The translations under genes and the position numbers were made by a program. DNA of 64,000 nucleotides, taken from contig NZ_KB233224.1 of NCBI RefSeq assembly GCF_000314855.2, positions 206,950-270,949 of the forward strand, written 5' to 3'. The notes beneath the pieces were generated by a model that saw only the letters and a program-made list of their open reading frames with translations, made no database searches and was not told where the DNA came from. This document shows positions 47,612 through 57,371 of this stretch, piece by piece. This DNA comes from Providencia burhodogranariea DSM 19968. GTDB taxonomy: Bacteria; Pseudomonadota; Gammaproteobacteria; Enterobacterales; Enterobacteriaceae. How positions within the stretch are numbered: the stretch's first letter is position 1; each line of letters begins with the position of its first letter.

Positions 47612-47806
47612 TTATCCCCGAGAAATAGTTTCAGAGCTATCTAATAACAACGGCCATTTACTAGCAAGCCTCTTTAAATTGATATTTTCACTTATATCTT
47701 GATAACTCAACTCACTAAATGAAAATACGTACTTAAGATTTTCTATATCCGTATATTCATAACGTGACAATTCATTACTTTTTATTATAATTTTTTGGTT
47801 TTTCAT
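47612..47806 (-). CDS. bcsR: Cellulose biosynthesis protein BcsR
   Basis: 64 aa (E. coli YhjR/BcsR 62). The C-terminal segment YQDISENINLKRLASKWPLL matches the conserved YADIS...KRWPLL of BcsR. BcsR forms a regulatory complex with BcsQ in the synthase macrocomplex. It ends 5 bp before bcsQ and is the first gene of the - strand operon. No strong ribosome site is visible. Confidence 0.85.
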   Translation of the reverse strand: MKNQKIIIKSNELSRYEYTDIENLKYVFSFSELSYQDISENINLKRLASKWPLLLDSSETISRG

Positions 47807-48040
47807 TTTATTTTATCTAGATAAATGCCTGCTATACCTAAAAGTTCGAATAAAAACTTTAAGTAAATTAATTGTTAATTTTTTAACCATTAACTGATTT
47901 TAACAAAAATGCTGATTGGCGAATAATTGTAGGCTAAGACATATAATGTTACACTTAGACACATTTGTTGTTAACTATGATACATATTATTACAATTACG
48001 ATCAATTATAATCATGTCACCTTAATAAGAATATACAAAT
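47807..48040. promoter_or_regulatory. Divergent control region of bcsRQABZC and bcsE-bcsG
   Basis: 234 bp of AT-rich DNA between the divergent starts of bcsR and bcsE. Both promoters must lie here, but I cannot place them with confidence. Confidence 0.5.
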
Positions 48041-49576
48041 ATGAAGAACATCATTACCTATACATTAGGGATCAGCCATCTTGATGATACTGCTCAAAAT
48101 ATGATGACCAATGAAATATACTGGTTAAGTATTGATAGCAAATCTGATATAAACAACATAGTTAATCAATTAGTTAAATCAAATAATAATAAAAGTTACT
48201 TGATTAACATTTCCAGTGAATTGAATAATTATATAAATAACAATAACGAAAAAGAATATCATAAAAACAGTAAGCAAGTGTTTTTTAAACGATTTAATAA
48301 AGAAAAACTAGATTATAAAAAGTACATTAACTGCATAAAATCGCAAAAAAATTCATTAGCTATTTTATATATTCCTCAAAATGATCTTAACTACCTAACC
48401 AATGATAACGTACATAAATTATTAAAAAAAATTAAATTAGCTGCCATTAAATTTAATTGCAGCGTTTGTTTTATTAGCAAAAACCCTAATTTAATTAAAT
48501 TATCAGAATTATTATCTGGTAAATTTAGAATATTAAGCGGGTTTTCTTCATTATCTACAGTTGATCTAGGTTATGAATATAAAATTCACTACTGGTTGAC
48601 TCAGTCGTCTATATTGTCAAACTTAGCTATAAATCTTCAATATCAACATGGTAATTTCACATTAGATACAAAAAGTAGAAATACTATTACTTATCGTAGC
48701 GATGAAAATATTTACTATGTTCATAAAAATATTATTGACGATAAAATTTTACATTCAGATAATTGGAATTTAATAAATACAAATCATGAACTTGTTGAGA
48801 TTGCAGAAAAGTCTTATTCTGCGACATTGGTTTTCTCTATCAATAAAATAGTTGAAATCGATGAACTAGCAGAGAAAATTCACTTGATACGATCAACAAG
48901 AGGAAACAATTTAAAAATAGCAATAATTGAGAGTCAGCCTTGTATTCGGTTTAGTGATGAACGACTATTATTAGCATGTGGCGCAAATTTAGTGGTTCAT
49001 AATGGAACATCTTTAGCATATTTATTTTCATTACTCGAAAGTATCCAATCTCAAGTATTTTCTAAGATATTACTTAATGATGTAAAATGTTTAATTGATG
49101 GAATGAAACCCTTACGAATTAAAGGGATTATTTCATCTAATGTATTTGGTGATTCAGTAAATATACTATTGCAAAATGGTTTACTTCCGATTGATGGGAA
49201 AGGTCTACTCTTTATTTTTGAACCAATGAAAGGATTACAGCCAGAACAAGCTTTCACACTTTGTAAAATAAGAAGGTATGGAGATATTATCACTGTACAT
49301 GATGATAAAATTTATCTGTTCTTATTTTCGTGCCGATTAACAGATGAACATTCAGCCTTAAGTAATATATTTCAACTACCCGTTGAAAACATTTTTCAAC
49401 GTAAAGCAACATATAGTCGCGATAAAGACATTATGCAACATTTAAAACCTTTACTTAATAATACTCATAGCGCTGAAATTGCTGGAATCAAGCCGATTTT
49501 AAATAATTCATCGACGAGTATTGCACCAGAGCCTAGTGTATACAGACCAAAACCAATAACATTAAAATTCAGATAA
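48041..49576 (+). CDS. bcsE: c-di-GMP-binding cellulose factor BcsE
   Basis: 511 aa (E. coli 523). The C-terminal GIL domain carries the RxGD c-di-GMP motif in RRYGDIITVHDD, preceded by LLFIFEPMKGLQPEQAF, both typical of BcsE. The middle shows a RecA-like, nucleotide-free fold (IAIIESQPCIRFSDERLLLA). BcsE binds BcsRQ and BcsF and increases cellulose output. The first ~130 residues are unusually rich in Asn and Lys and very AT-rich. It is divergent from bcsRQABZC and 77 bp upstream of bcsG. Confidence 0.88.
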   Translation: MKNIITYTLGISHLDDTAQNMMTNEIYWLSIDSKSDINNIVNQLVKSNNNKSYLINISSELNNYINNNNEKEYHKNSKQVFFKRFNKEKLDYKKYINCIKSQKNSLAILYIPQNDLNYLTNDNVHKLLKKIKLAAIKFNCSVCFISKNPNLIKLSELLSGKFRILSGFSSLSTVDLGYEYKIHYWLTQSSILSNLAINLQYQHGNFTLDTKSRNTITYRSDENIYYVHKNIIDDKILHSDNWNLINTNHELVEIAEKSYSATLVFSINKIVEIDELAEKIHLIRSTRGNNLKIAIIESQPCIRFSDERLLLACGANLVVHNGTSLAYLFSLLESIQSQVFSKILLNDVKCLIDGMKPLRIKGIISSNVFGDSVNILLQNGLLPIDGKGLLFIFEPMKGLQPEQAFTLCKIRRYGDIITVHDDKIYLFLFSCRLTDEHSALSNIFQLPVENIFQRKATYSRDKDIMQHLKPLLNNTHSAEIAGIKPILNNSSTSIAPEPSVYRPKPITLKFR

Positions 49577-49653
49577 ATATCAAAGCTATGCGAAGCCTTT
49601 AACTCATGATTTTGAAGGCTATTTAATCTATCACTCTAACGACAAAAATCACA

Positions 49654-51306
49654 ATGAGCAGCACATCTCCTATTTATAAGAACAAATCGCCACAATCGCA
49701 TTATTATTATGGATTAAAAGGTTGGAATTTTTACTTTATATTAAAATTCATTTTGCTGTGGTATGGCTACTTGAATTTCAATACCTTTGAAAATTTACTT
49801 TTTATCGCCTATTTGCTACTTCCATTACCTTGGAAAAAACTTAGCCAGCTGCGTTATTTTATTGCTATTCCTATAGGACTCGCTCTTTTGTATCATGATA
49901 GCTGGTTACCCAGCATCCAGAGTATCTGGGAGCAAAAAAATCAGCTCGCCGATTTTTCTTCAAATTATGTTTATGAACTTCTGTTAAGATTTATAAATCT
50001 TAAAATGATTGCTGCTGGCTTTATTTTATTCGTTATTTACTACTTTTCAGCAAACTGGCTACGTTACTCAACCTTTGTCATTGCAGGTATTCTTTGGCTA
50101 AATATATCTAGCATCATTGACTTGCCAACAATATCCGCTAATGCAAGCTCACAAACGGTGTCCCAAGATAAATCAGCAACAACGACAAAATCACTCGTTG
50201 AACCATCTCAATCACAAGCTCCTAGTAATGAAGCATTAAATGATTGGCTTGAACAGTTTTATCAATATGAAAGTAAAAGAAGTACTGCCTTCCCAAGCTC
50301 TCTACCGCAAGAGGCACAGCCTTTTGATTTACTAATGATAAATATTTGTTCTCTTTCATGGGGTGATCTTGATGAAGTCAAACTTGCAGACCATCCTATA
50401 TGGAAGCGATTTGATATTTTATTTGATAATTTTAACTCTGCTACATCATATAGCGGACCTGCATCAATAAGATTATTACGTGCGAGCTGTGGGCAACCTT
50501 CACATCCGAATGTTTATAACACACCTGATAAACAGTGTTATCTACTCGATAATCTTGCAAACCTTGGTTTTAAAGAATATCTATTGATGGATCATAAAGG
50601 GGAGACAGGCAATTATCTTTCCGATCTTCGCAACTATGCGGGGTTGAAGGCACCATTAGAATCACATGACGATATTTCTCACCAAATAATCGCCTTTGAT
50701 GGCACACCTATTTATAATGACCAAGCTATCTTGCAAAAATGGTTAAAAACAGTGAGTACTGCTAATGATCAACGAACTGCAACCTTTTTTAATCTTATTC
50801 CACTACATGATGGAAACCGTAATGTCGGAGATAATAAAGTCAGTGATTATCAGCAAAATACAAAAGTGCTTCTTGATCAGCTAAATTCATTTTTCGATGA
50901 ACTTGAACAATCAGGGCGCAAGGTTATGGTTGTTGTGGCGCCAGAGCATGGTGCGGCATTAACCGGTGATAAATTGCAAATTTCTGGTTTAAGGGATATT
51001 CCGAGCCCAGTGATTACCAAGATCCCTGTCGGAATTAAATTTATTGGTCTTACATCTACACACCCAGTTAAAGAAATTATAGTCTCACAGCCAAGCAGCT
51101 ATTTGGCACTCTCTGAATTAATCGCTCGTGCTGTTGATGGTAAAATATTTAGTAGTGATAATGTAGATTGGGCGAAATATACCGAAAATCTACCCATTAC
51201 TGCACATGTTGCAGAAAATTCGAACTCAATCGTGATCGAATATCAAGGGAAATCTTATATTCGAATAAATAAAGGTAAGTGGATCCCATACCCTAACCAG
51301 CCATAA
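49654..51306 (+). CDS. bcsG: Cellulose phosphoethanolamine transferase BcsG
   Basis: 550 aa (E. coli 559). Several N-terminal membrane helices (about 28-155) are followed by a linker and a periplasmic alkaline-phosphatase-like domain. LLMINICSLSWGDLD holds the first metal/Cys region, ATSYSGPASIRLLRASCGQ contains the nucleophilic Ser, and VVVAPEHGAAL is a metal-binding motif. It transfers phosphoethanolamine from PE to cellulose. bcsF, which normally lies between bcsE and bcsG, has no room here. A strong terminator follows. Confidence 0.93.
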   Translation: MSSTSPIYKNKSPQSHYYYGLKGWNFYFILKFILLWYGYLNFNTFENLLFIAYLLLPLPWKKLSQLRYFIAIPIGLALLYHDSWLPSIQSIWEQKNQLADFSSNYVYELLLRFINLKMIAAGFILFVIYYFSANWLRYSTFVIAGILWLNISSIIDLPTISANASSQTVSQDKSATTTKSLVEPSQSQAPSNEALNDWLEQFYQYESKRSTAFPSSLPQEAQPFDLLMINICSLSWGDLDEVKLADHPIWKRFDILFDNFNSATSYSGPASIRLLRASCGQPSHPNVYNTPDKQCYLLDNLANLGFKEYLLMDHKGETGNYLSDLRNYAGLKAPLESHDDISHQIIAFDGTPIYNDQAILQKWLKTVSTANDQRTATFFNLIPLHDGNRNVGDNKVSDYQQNTKVLLDQLNSFFDELEQSGRKVMVVVAPEHGAALTGDKLQISGLRDIPSPVITKIPVGIKFIGLTSTHPVKEIIVSQPSSYLALSELIARAVDGKIFSSDNVDWAKYTENLPITAHVAENSNSIVIEYQGKSYIRINKGKWIPYPNQP

Positions 51307-51317
51307 TTTTCTAAAAT

Positions 51318-51358
51318 AAGTAGCCGATAACATATAATTGTGTTATCGGCTTACTTTT
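51318..51358 (+). terminator. bcsEG terminator
   Basis: An 11-bp perfect stem AGCCGATAACA (from 51322) with TGTTATCGGCT, followed by TACTTTTA, 16 bp after the bcsG stop. Confidence 0.8.
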
Positions 51359-52265
51359 ATATCAACCAGACGTATATCTACTTAATTGGGTCTGTACGCT
51401 CTTAAATGGGGTTACGAACGTTTCATAAAATAAAACTATAATGTGATTTTCGATCTGAAAATTTAAGGTCACAATATGAAAATGTACTATGAACTGATGC
51501 CGATATTATCATTACCTCAAATTTATTTTATTTTATGCACTGTACATAATCAAAAATATTATATACTGAACTAATATTTTAAAGGTTAAAATATAAGCAA
51601 TTTTATTATCTGTAATAATACCGAGTAGATAATAAATCTGTATTTTCTTTTTATTTACAGTGTTATTAAAATAGCAATACTCCCTAATCACACGTAACCA
51701 AAATTATCATTCGTTGAGTTTATTAAGCATTTATTGGCTAATTTCAAAGAAAGTTTACTCCTATTTATTATTTAACGCATTGGTATACATTAGAAAAATA
51801 CTTAACTCTAAGTATAACTTCATATTAAAAAATAAAATTCAATAAAATTTAGTTTTTATTAAATTAAAAAACTAAAATTTTATTGATAAAAAGTCTCATT
51901 TATAGTTAAATCGTGTTAGATTAAGTACTTTCACTAGATAATCTAAACTAGAAATAATTCATTTAATAATTACACCCTGGATATAGTCAACCAATTAACT
52001 TCACCTTTATTCAATTATTGGTACATACATCTACTTCATCATACACTATTAGTCGTTTACTCTTAATTGTGTTGTTTTAGTAAAGTATTATTCATTACAA
52101 TGGAATACAACGGTATAATTGCCGCATAAATTTATATTTAATATCCGATATCACTTTATTATTAGCAGTCTAGACGTTCAATAAATTGATTATCTATACT
52201 TTTAATACATTGAAATGTTTTGCTGATTATTTTAAACCACCCCGAACATATTTTTGATAATAAAT
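51359..52265. other. Long AT-rich intergenic region before the cyclase
   Basis: About 900 bp without a recognised gene. It holds one possible small ORF at 51476-51574 and stretches of T/A-rich DNA, and it must carry the cyclase promoter. No transposon ends or RNA gene are recognised. Confidence 0.5.
51476..51574 (+). CDS. Possible 32-aa small ORF
   Basis: An ATG with AAGG about 9 bases upstream opens a 32-codon frame beginning MKMYYELMPILSLPQIYFIL. It is partly hydrophobic. It could be a small protein, a gene remnant or chance. No family is recognised. Confidence 0.15.
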   Translation: MKMYYELMPILSLPQIYFILCTVHNQKYYILN

Positions 52266-53798
52266 ATGCTATATATAAAAAAAACACGTTGGTCATTTAA
52301 AAAACAGAGCTATATCGCAATTATGTTATTAGTAATTCCAATGCTTGTTACTAATGTATGGTTTTATCTTTACGTTAAAAACTCAACGGAACAAAATGTT
52401 CACAATACATTTACACTTCTAATACAAAACATTGCCACACAATCTATAAATCAACAACTTACAGATATAAAGTCCAACATCATCACGTTATCTAATTTTG
52501 CTGACGCTAAAGATATTGATAACTTTATCAATAATAATTCTGGTGAGTTGAAAAAATTAATTTCTTATACATTGAATTCAAGTCGATTCTTTTCAAATAT
52601 TCTATTTATGAATAGTGAAGAGAAATTTAATAGTATTCCATTTATTTCTCAACAAGAGATACAACCAAGCACCCGTCCATGGTTCAAAATTGACTCAAAT
52701 AAAAATAACTTAATTACATTTACCGAGCCATATATTGATATTTTGAATAAAAAACCAAGCATTAGTGTTTCAAAAAATCTCTACGATTCAAATGGGAAAA
52801 GTTACGGTCTTGTTTCTATGGGTCTTGATTTACATGATATGAGCCAAATCTTAGAACAGGTAAAAGTTCCACTAAGCGGCGATCTTTATATTGTACATAA
52901 AGACGGCCACATAATAATGAATCCGAATAACTTACTCATAAATAGTGAAATATCAAATTTAGAATGGTTAAAAAAAATAAATAACCAACATAACTATTTC
53001 TATGATAACCAAACAAAAACTTATGTTTATTACTATGTTTTTCCTGAGCCTAACTGGGTCATGTTTCTAACTGTACCAGAGCAAGAGCTTCAATTACTAA
53101 TCAATAACAATTTACATTCTTTTATTATCATAGGAATTATTAGCTTAATGCTTTATATTGCAGTTAGTATGCTATGGAATGCTAACTTTCAGCGAATGAT
53201 GTCTGAACTTTTATCGTCAATAAAAAATGGTAGAAAGCAAGAACATATATCACAACCAAATGAATTCGCTAGTATCTATAACGAAATATATAAACAGCAT
53301 CAGGAAAAGGATATTGCAACTCAAGCAGCAAAAGAAGATGAACTCACGGGACTTTATAATCGTCGGGCATTTAACTATTATCTCAATTCTTTAATTGATT
53401 CTAATACAAACTTTTCAATATCAATGATAGATATCGATAATTTTAAGGCTATTAATGACAAATATGGTCATACCGTTGGTGACTTAGTGCTCCAAAAAAT
53501 CAGCCATTTGGGATTTAAATATGCCGGTTCAAATAACCTCTTATTCCGTTATGGGGGTGAAGAAATCATTATCATTTTCGTGAATTCAAGATTTAATGAA
53601 GCTCTACAACGTGTTAATGAATGGAGAGAAGAGGTCCAATCACTGACTTGGCCAGGCTGTGAAGGACTGCAAGTGACGTTTAGTGGTGGTTTCCTAATCT
53701 GGACAGGGCAAACTGCAAACGAAGTTTTAACTCAGGTTGATAAATTTCTATATAAAGCGAAATCATCAGGTAAAAATAATATCACATCACCCCACTGA
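52266..53798 (+). CDS. Cache-domain diguanylate cyclase
   Basis: 510 aa. A membrane helix (about 15-35) is followed by a ~230-residue periplasmic dCache sensor (STRPWFKIDSNKNN and YVFPEPNWVMFLTVPEQEL), a second helix (about 283-305) and a GGDEF domain. The active site is RYGGEEIIIIF and DELTGLYNRRAF starts the domain, so c-di-GMP synthesis is expected. The RxxD inhibitory site is absent: the equivalent positions read YAGSN. I use the ATG at 52266; a TTG four codons earlier is possible. Its position next to bcsEG suggests it feeds BcsA and BcsE. The sensed ligand is unknown. Confidence 0.88.
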   Translation: MLYIKKTRWSFKKQSYIAIMLLVIPMLVTNVWFYLYVKNSTEQNVHNTFTLLIQNIATQSINQQLTDIKSNIITLSNFADAKDIDNFINNNSGELKKLISYTLNSSRFFSNILFMNSEEKFNSIPFISQQEIQPSTRPWFKIDSNKNNLITFTEPYIDILNKKPSISVSKNLYDSNGKSYGLVSMGLDLHDMSQILEQVKVPLSGDLYIVHKDGHIIMNPNNLLINSEISNLEWLKKINNQHNYFYDNQTKTYVYYYVFPEPNWVMFLTVPEQELQLLINNNLHSFIIIGIISLMLYIAVSMLWNANFQRMMSELLSSIKNGRKQEHISQPNEFASIYNEIYKQHQEKDIATQAAKEDELTGLYNRRAFNYYLNSLIDSNTNFSISMIDIDNFKAINDKYGHTVGDLVLQKISHLGFKYAGSNNLLFRYGGEEIIIIFVNSRFNEALQRVNEWREEVQSLTWPGCEGLQVTFSGGFLIWTGQTANEVLTQVDKFLYKAKSSGKNNITSPH

Positions 53799-53814
53799 AA
53801 ATCATTTTATTAGG

Positions 53815-53838
53815 GTAGGCTATAGCGATAGCCTACCT
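53815..53838. terminator. Bidirectional terminator between cyclase and emrB
   Basis: A 10-bp perfect stem GGTAGGCTAT with its complement around AGCG, between convergent genes, with T-rich sequence on the cyclase side and A/T on the other. Confidence 0.65.
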
Positions 53839-53885
53839 CCCCCTGCCACATTCTTATATTTTAAATTTGGAATAAATCAGCAAGA

Positions 53886-55412
53886 TTATTTATTTGCCTT
53901 ACTACCAAACGGTGGTTTGGCAAACCACACAGTAACAATCAATACAATAAACACCCATCCGCATAGCCAAAATATCTCATTCGCACCAATAATTAGCCCT
54001 TGGCTCGTGATCTGCTGCGCAATATAGCCCGACGTTTGCTCTTGCGTTAGCCCATGAACGCCCATTTCTTGATACATATTCAATGATTCTGGGTTGTAAT
54101 CTGTGATGTACTCCGTCAATTGACTATGGTGAACGGCTTCCCTATCGCTCCACATCGTCGTAGTGATAGAAGTACCAATCGAACCCGCGAGTGTACGAAA
54201 AAAGTTGGAAAGGCTGGATGCTGAGGCCAATTTTTCTGGTGGTAACCCTGAAAGTGTTAGTATGGTTAATGGCATAAAGAAACAGGCAACGGCCATACCT
54301 TGCACCAATTGTGGCCAAACCACCGCCGAAAAGCCCATACTGGGTTCAAATGTATAAGCCCGCCAAAAAAAACAAATCGCAAAGAATATAAAGCTAAATG
54401 ACACTATCCACCGAATATCAAGATAATTCGATAATTTTGCAACAGGTGCAGAAAATAAAATAGGTAAAAGGCCTATCGGTGCAAGTGCCAGACCCGCCCA
54501 AGTTGCTGTGTATCCATAGACTTCTTGTAACAGTTGAGGTAACAGAACAATGGCACCAAAGTAAGCCATATAGGCTAAGCTAACGGAGATAGTTCCGATA
54601 GTAAAATTGCGTGATTTGAACAGAGCCAGTTCAACAACCGGGTTTTTAGACGTCAATTCCCAAATGACTAAAAAAACTAAAGTAATACCAGAAATTACGG
54701 CTAGAATAACAATCTCTTTTGATGCTAACCACCCCAACTCTTGTCCTTTGTCGAGCAGAACTTGAAGGCAACCAACACCAACAGATAACAGAGCTAAGCC
54801 GATCACATTGAAAGGAATATTGATGACTTTCGATTCCATTCCTTTCAAGATTAACGCACCAACAATCACAACAAAGATACCCAATGGGATATTCATAAAG
54901 AAAATCCAACCCCAATGGAAGTTATCACTGATATAGCCGCCAAAAATAGGCCCAAATACCGGTGCTAAGATAATTGTCATCGACCAAAATGCCAATGCCA
55001 TGTTTTGCATTTTAGGTGGGTAACAACGCATGATCAGGCTTTGTGATAATGGAATAACTGGCCCTGCCACTGCACCTTGCAAAACACGGAATAAAATCAG
55101 CATTTCAATGCTGTCTGAAAATCCACAAGTGAATGAAAAAAAAGTAAATAGCGCTGTCGCCCACAGGAAAACACGCACTTCGCCAAAACGTTTGGCAAGA
55201 AAACCAGAAATCGCGATTGAGATGGCATTAGAAACACCAAATGACGTGATCACCCATGTTCCTTGCGACATTGAAACGCCAAGGTCACCGGCGATAGTTG
55301 GGATGGCGACGTTTGCAATTGTCGAGTCCAGTACCTGCATAAAGGTTGCTAGTGACAACGCAATTGTCGCCCATACCAGCTTTGAGCCCTTTAGTGGTTG
55401 AATATCGGCCAC
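53886..55412 (-). CDS. emrB: Multidrug efflux MFS transporter EmrB
   Basis: 508 aa (E. coli 512), fourteen-helix DHA2 family. Landmarks are LATFMQVLDSTIANVAIPTI (motif D1), the PVIPLSQSLIMR segment and GPIFGGYISDNFHWGWIFF (motif C). The C-terminus WFAKPPFGSKANK parallels E. coli EmrB. It expels hydrophobic drugs and uncouplers with EmrA and an outer membrane channel. I chose the GTG at 55412, five bases after AAGGAG; a GTG two codons earlier overlaps the ribosome site. It lies 16 bp downstream of emrA in the same operon. Confidence 0.93.
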   Translation of the reverse strand: MADIQPLKGSKLVWATIALSLATFMQVLDSTIANVAIPTIAGDLGVSMSQGTWVITSFGVSNAISIAISGFLAKRFGEVRVFLWATALFTFFSFTCGFSDSIEMLILFRVLQGAVAGPVIPLSQSLIMRCYPPKMQNMALAFWSMTIILAPVFGPIFGGYISDNFHWGWIFFMNIPLGIFVVIVGALILKGMESKVINIPFNVIGLALLSVGVGCLQVLLDKGQELGWLASKEIVILAVISGITLVFLVIWELTSKNPVVELALFKSRNFTIGTISVSLAYMAYFGAIVLLPQLLQEVYGYTATWAGLALAPIGLLPILFSAPVAKLSNYLDIRWIVSFSFIFFAICFFWRAYTFEPSMGFSAVVWPQLVQGMAVACFFMPLTILTLSGLPPEKLASASSLSNFFRTLAGSIGTSITTTMWSDREAVHHSQLTEYITDYNPESLNMYQEMGVHGLTQEQTSGYIAQQITSQGLIIGANEIFWLCGWVFIVLIVTVWFAKPPFGSKANK

Positions 55413-55428
55413 AGTCACTCCTTTCGGG

Positions 55429-56601
55429 CTAATCTGCGTTTTCGTTAATGATAGTATCGATAACTAAATTGACATCATTCAGTTTCAATACCAACACATC
55501 GCTTTCAAAAGCGGGTGTATTACGCTGAACCTCGGCTAAAACGGGGCCATTCTGATCTTTAATATCAATTGTCGCATTCATTGATAACCCAATACGCAGC
55601 GGGTATTTCGCTACTTGTTGAGGATCTAATTCAACACGAACGGGCAAACGCTGAACGACTTTAATCCAGTTACCTGTCGCATTTTGTGCGGGTAATAATG
55701 AAAATGCGCTTCCTGTTCCCATATCTAAACCCACGACTTTTCCACTATACACAACGTTATCACCATAAAAATCACTAGTGAGTGAGACAGGCTGCCCTAT
55801 TCGTACATTTTCGAGTTGAGTTTCTTTAAAGTTAGCATCAACCCACACAGGCTGAACAGGCACAATTGCCATCAATGAGGCTTGTGGACTCACTTGCGAA
55901 CCTATTTGTACATTTCGGCGCGAAACATAGCCCGTCATCGGGCTTTTAACCTCAGTTCGTTGCAAAGTAATCCATGCATTTCGTACACTATCCGCAGCTT
56001 GCTGAATTGCAGGCTGTTTTTTCAGTTCAGTATTACGCAATAATGCACGATTAGCATTATATTGCTGAATTGAGATATCGAGAGCCGCTTGTGCCAGTTG
56101 CACAGCTTCTTGGGAATGCTGCAAATCTTCTTTTGAGATAGTGCCGCTTCGGCCTAATGCAACACGACGCTGATAATCTTTCTGAGCTTGTATAAGTGAA
56201 ACACGGTTTTGCTGTATTTGCGCTTGATACTGGTCGCCATTGATATACAACTCTTTGGTTTGACGAACAGTCGTCGCTAAATCATGCATTGCTTGTTGAT
56301 AAGCAAGTTGCGCATTGGTTTTATCAAGCACCACCAGCACATCGCCAGCTTTGACTAAATCGGTATTATCAAAATTGACTTGAGTTACATTACCCGTTGT
56401 TTGCGCGACAATCGGAACTTGAACACCCGAAACATATGCATCGTCGGTATATTCTTGAAACTGTAATACCAAAAACCAATAAGCCCCATAAGCGAAAAAA
56501 AGTAGAATAATAATAATTGAGGCTATAATCGCCCATATTTTTCTACGTTTTTGATTCTTCGTATCCTGATGGGTTTCAGTTAAATCTGTCGTTTGAACCA
56601 T
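55429..56601 (-). CDS. emrA: Multidrug efflux periplasmic adaptor EmrA
   Basis: 390 aa (E. coli 390). One N-terminal membrane helix (about 22-48) is followed by the HlyD-type biotinyl-lipoyl segment (YVSGVQVPIVAQTTGNVTQV), an alpha-helical hairpin (about 95-205) and beta-barrel domains. It bridges EmrB to an outer membrane TolC-type channel. No emrR regulator or tolC gene is adjacent. GAGAATTATT precedes the ATG. Confidence 0.93.
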   Translation of the reverse strand: MVQTTDLTETHQDTKNQKRRKIWAIIASIIIILLFFAYGAYWFLVLQFQEYTDDAYVSGVQVPIVAQTTGNVTQVNFDNTDLVKAGDVLVVLDKTNAQLAYQQAMHDLATTVRQTKELYINGDQYQAQIQQNRVSLIQAQKDYQRRVALGRSGTISKEDLQHSQEAVQLAQAALDISIQQYNANRALLRNTELKKQPAIQQAADSVRNAWITLQRTEVKSPMTGYVSRRNVQIGSQVSPQASLMAIVPVQPVWVDANFKETQLENVRIGQPVSLTSDFYGDNVVYSGKVVGLDMGTGSAFSLLPAQNATGNWIKVVQRLPVRVELDPQQVAKYPLRIGLSMNATIDIKDQNGPVLAEVQRNTPAFESDVLVLKLNDVNLVIDTIINENAD

Positions 56602-57371
56602 AATAATTCTCGGGATCTCAGTCTTTATTAATCACTCCTCTTATATTTACGGAGTCAGACTAATAAAGCAATAGAGGTTTACATTTTGAAATGTTAATTT
56701 TGATTCTATTTTTATTTGAAATTATATTTACCATCATTAAATGATTATAAATTTTAATAAAGAACATCTTTACTTTAAATAATTTAACCTAATGAATATT
56801 AAAGATTAACTTTATTAACCTTTTATTATCAACCTTATTTTTCATCTATTTATGATGATTTAACTTCAATGAAAATCAAGATATATTAAAGCAATAAAAT
56901 TAATTCGTGTTGTCATTCATATCATTGAATACGGCAATTTTCATAAAGTTTGTATGAAAAATCTATAAACGATAATTATTATCTATCATACTTAAAGTTA
57001 CTGCGTTGTTATCTATGCTCATTAACGCTAGTCACATACTTAAGCATCCTTCCATGATTATTCTCCTTATCATCAAGCTACTCCTATAATTATTTATTGA
57101 TTTATTTCATTATTTTTATCCATTTGCGTTAATGATGATGATACTGAGCGGATAGAGAATAAATAGACATTAAAAACCTTTGTTATAACTACAACACAAT
57201 AAAAATATAATTATTAGTTATAGTAGTAACTATAATATACACAACATAATTAAATATGTAGTGAAGAACAAGAGGATAACCGCTGCTAAATTGCTACAAC
57301 TTCGAGTATGACGGGTATTAAAATTTCTTGGCTGACAGCACAACATTTTCTGATGATATTCAGGAGAGGTG
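56602..57371. other. Divergent intergenic region between emrA and glgB
   Basis: 770 bp, very AT-rich, containing both promoters and the half repeat at 57293-57319. E. coli emrAB is preceded by emrR, but no such ORF is present here. No other feature is seen. Confidence 0.5.
57293..57319. repeat. Half copy of the dispersed element upstream of glgB
   Basis: CAACTTCGAGTATGACGGGT followed by ATT matches the right end of the elements at 31133-31207 and 33674. It lies about 50 bp upstream of the glgB start. Confidence 0.45.

Noticed and set aside
55030-55401. 123-aa frame antisense to emrB
   Set aside because: Shadow of a conserved transporter gene.
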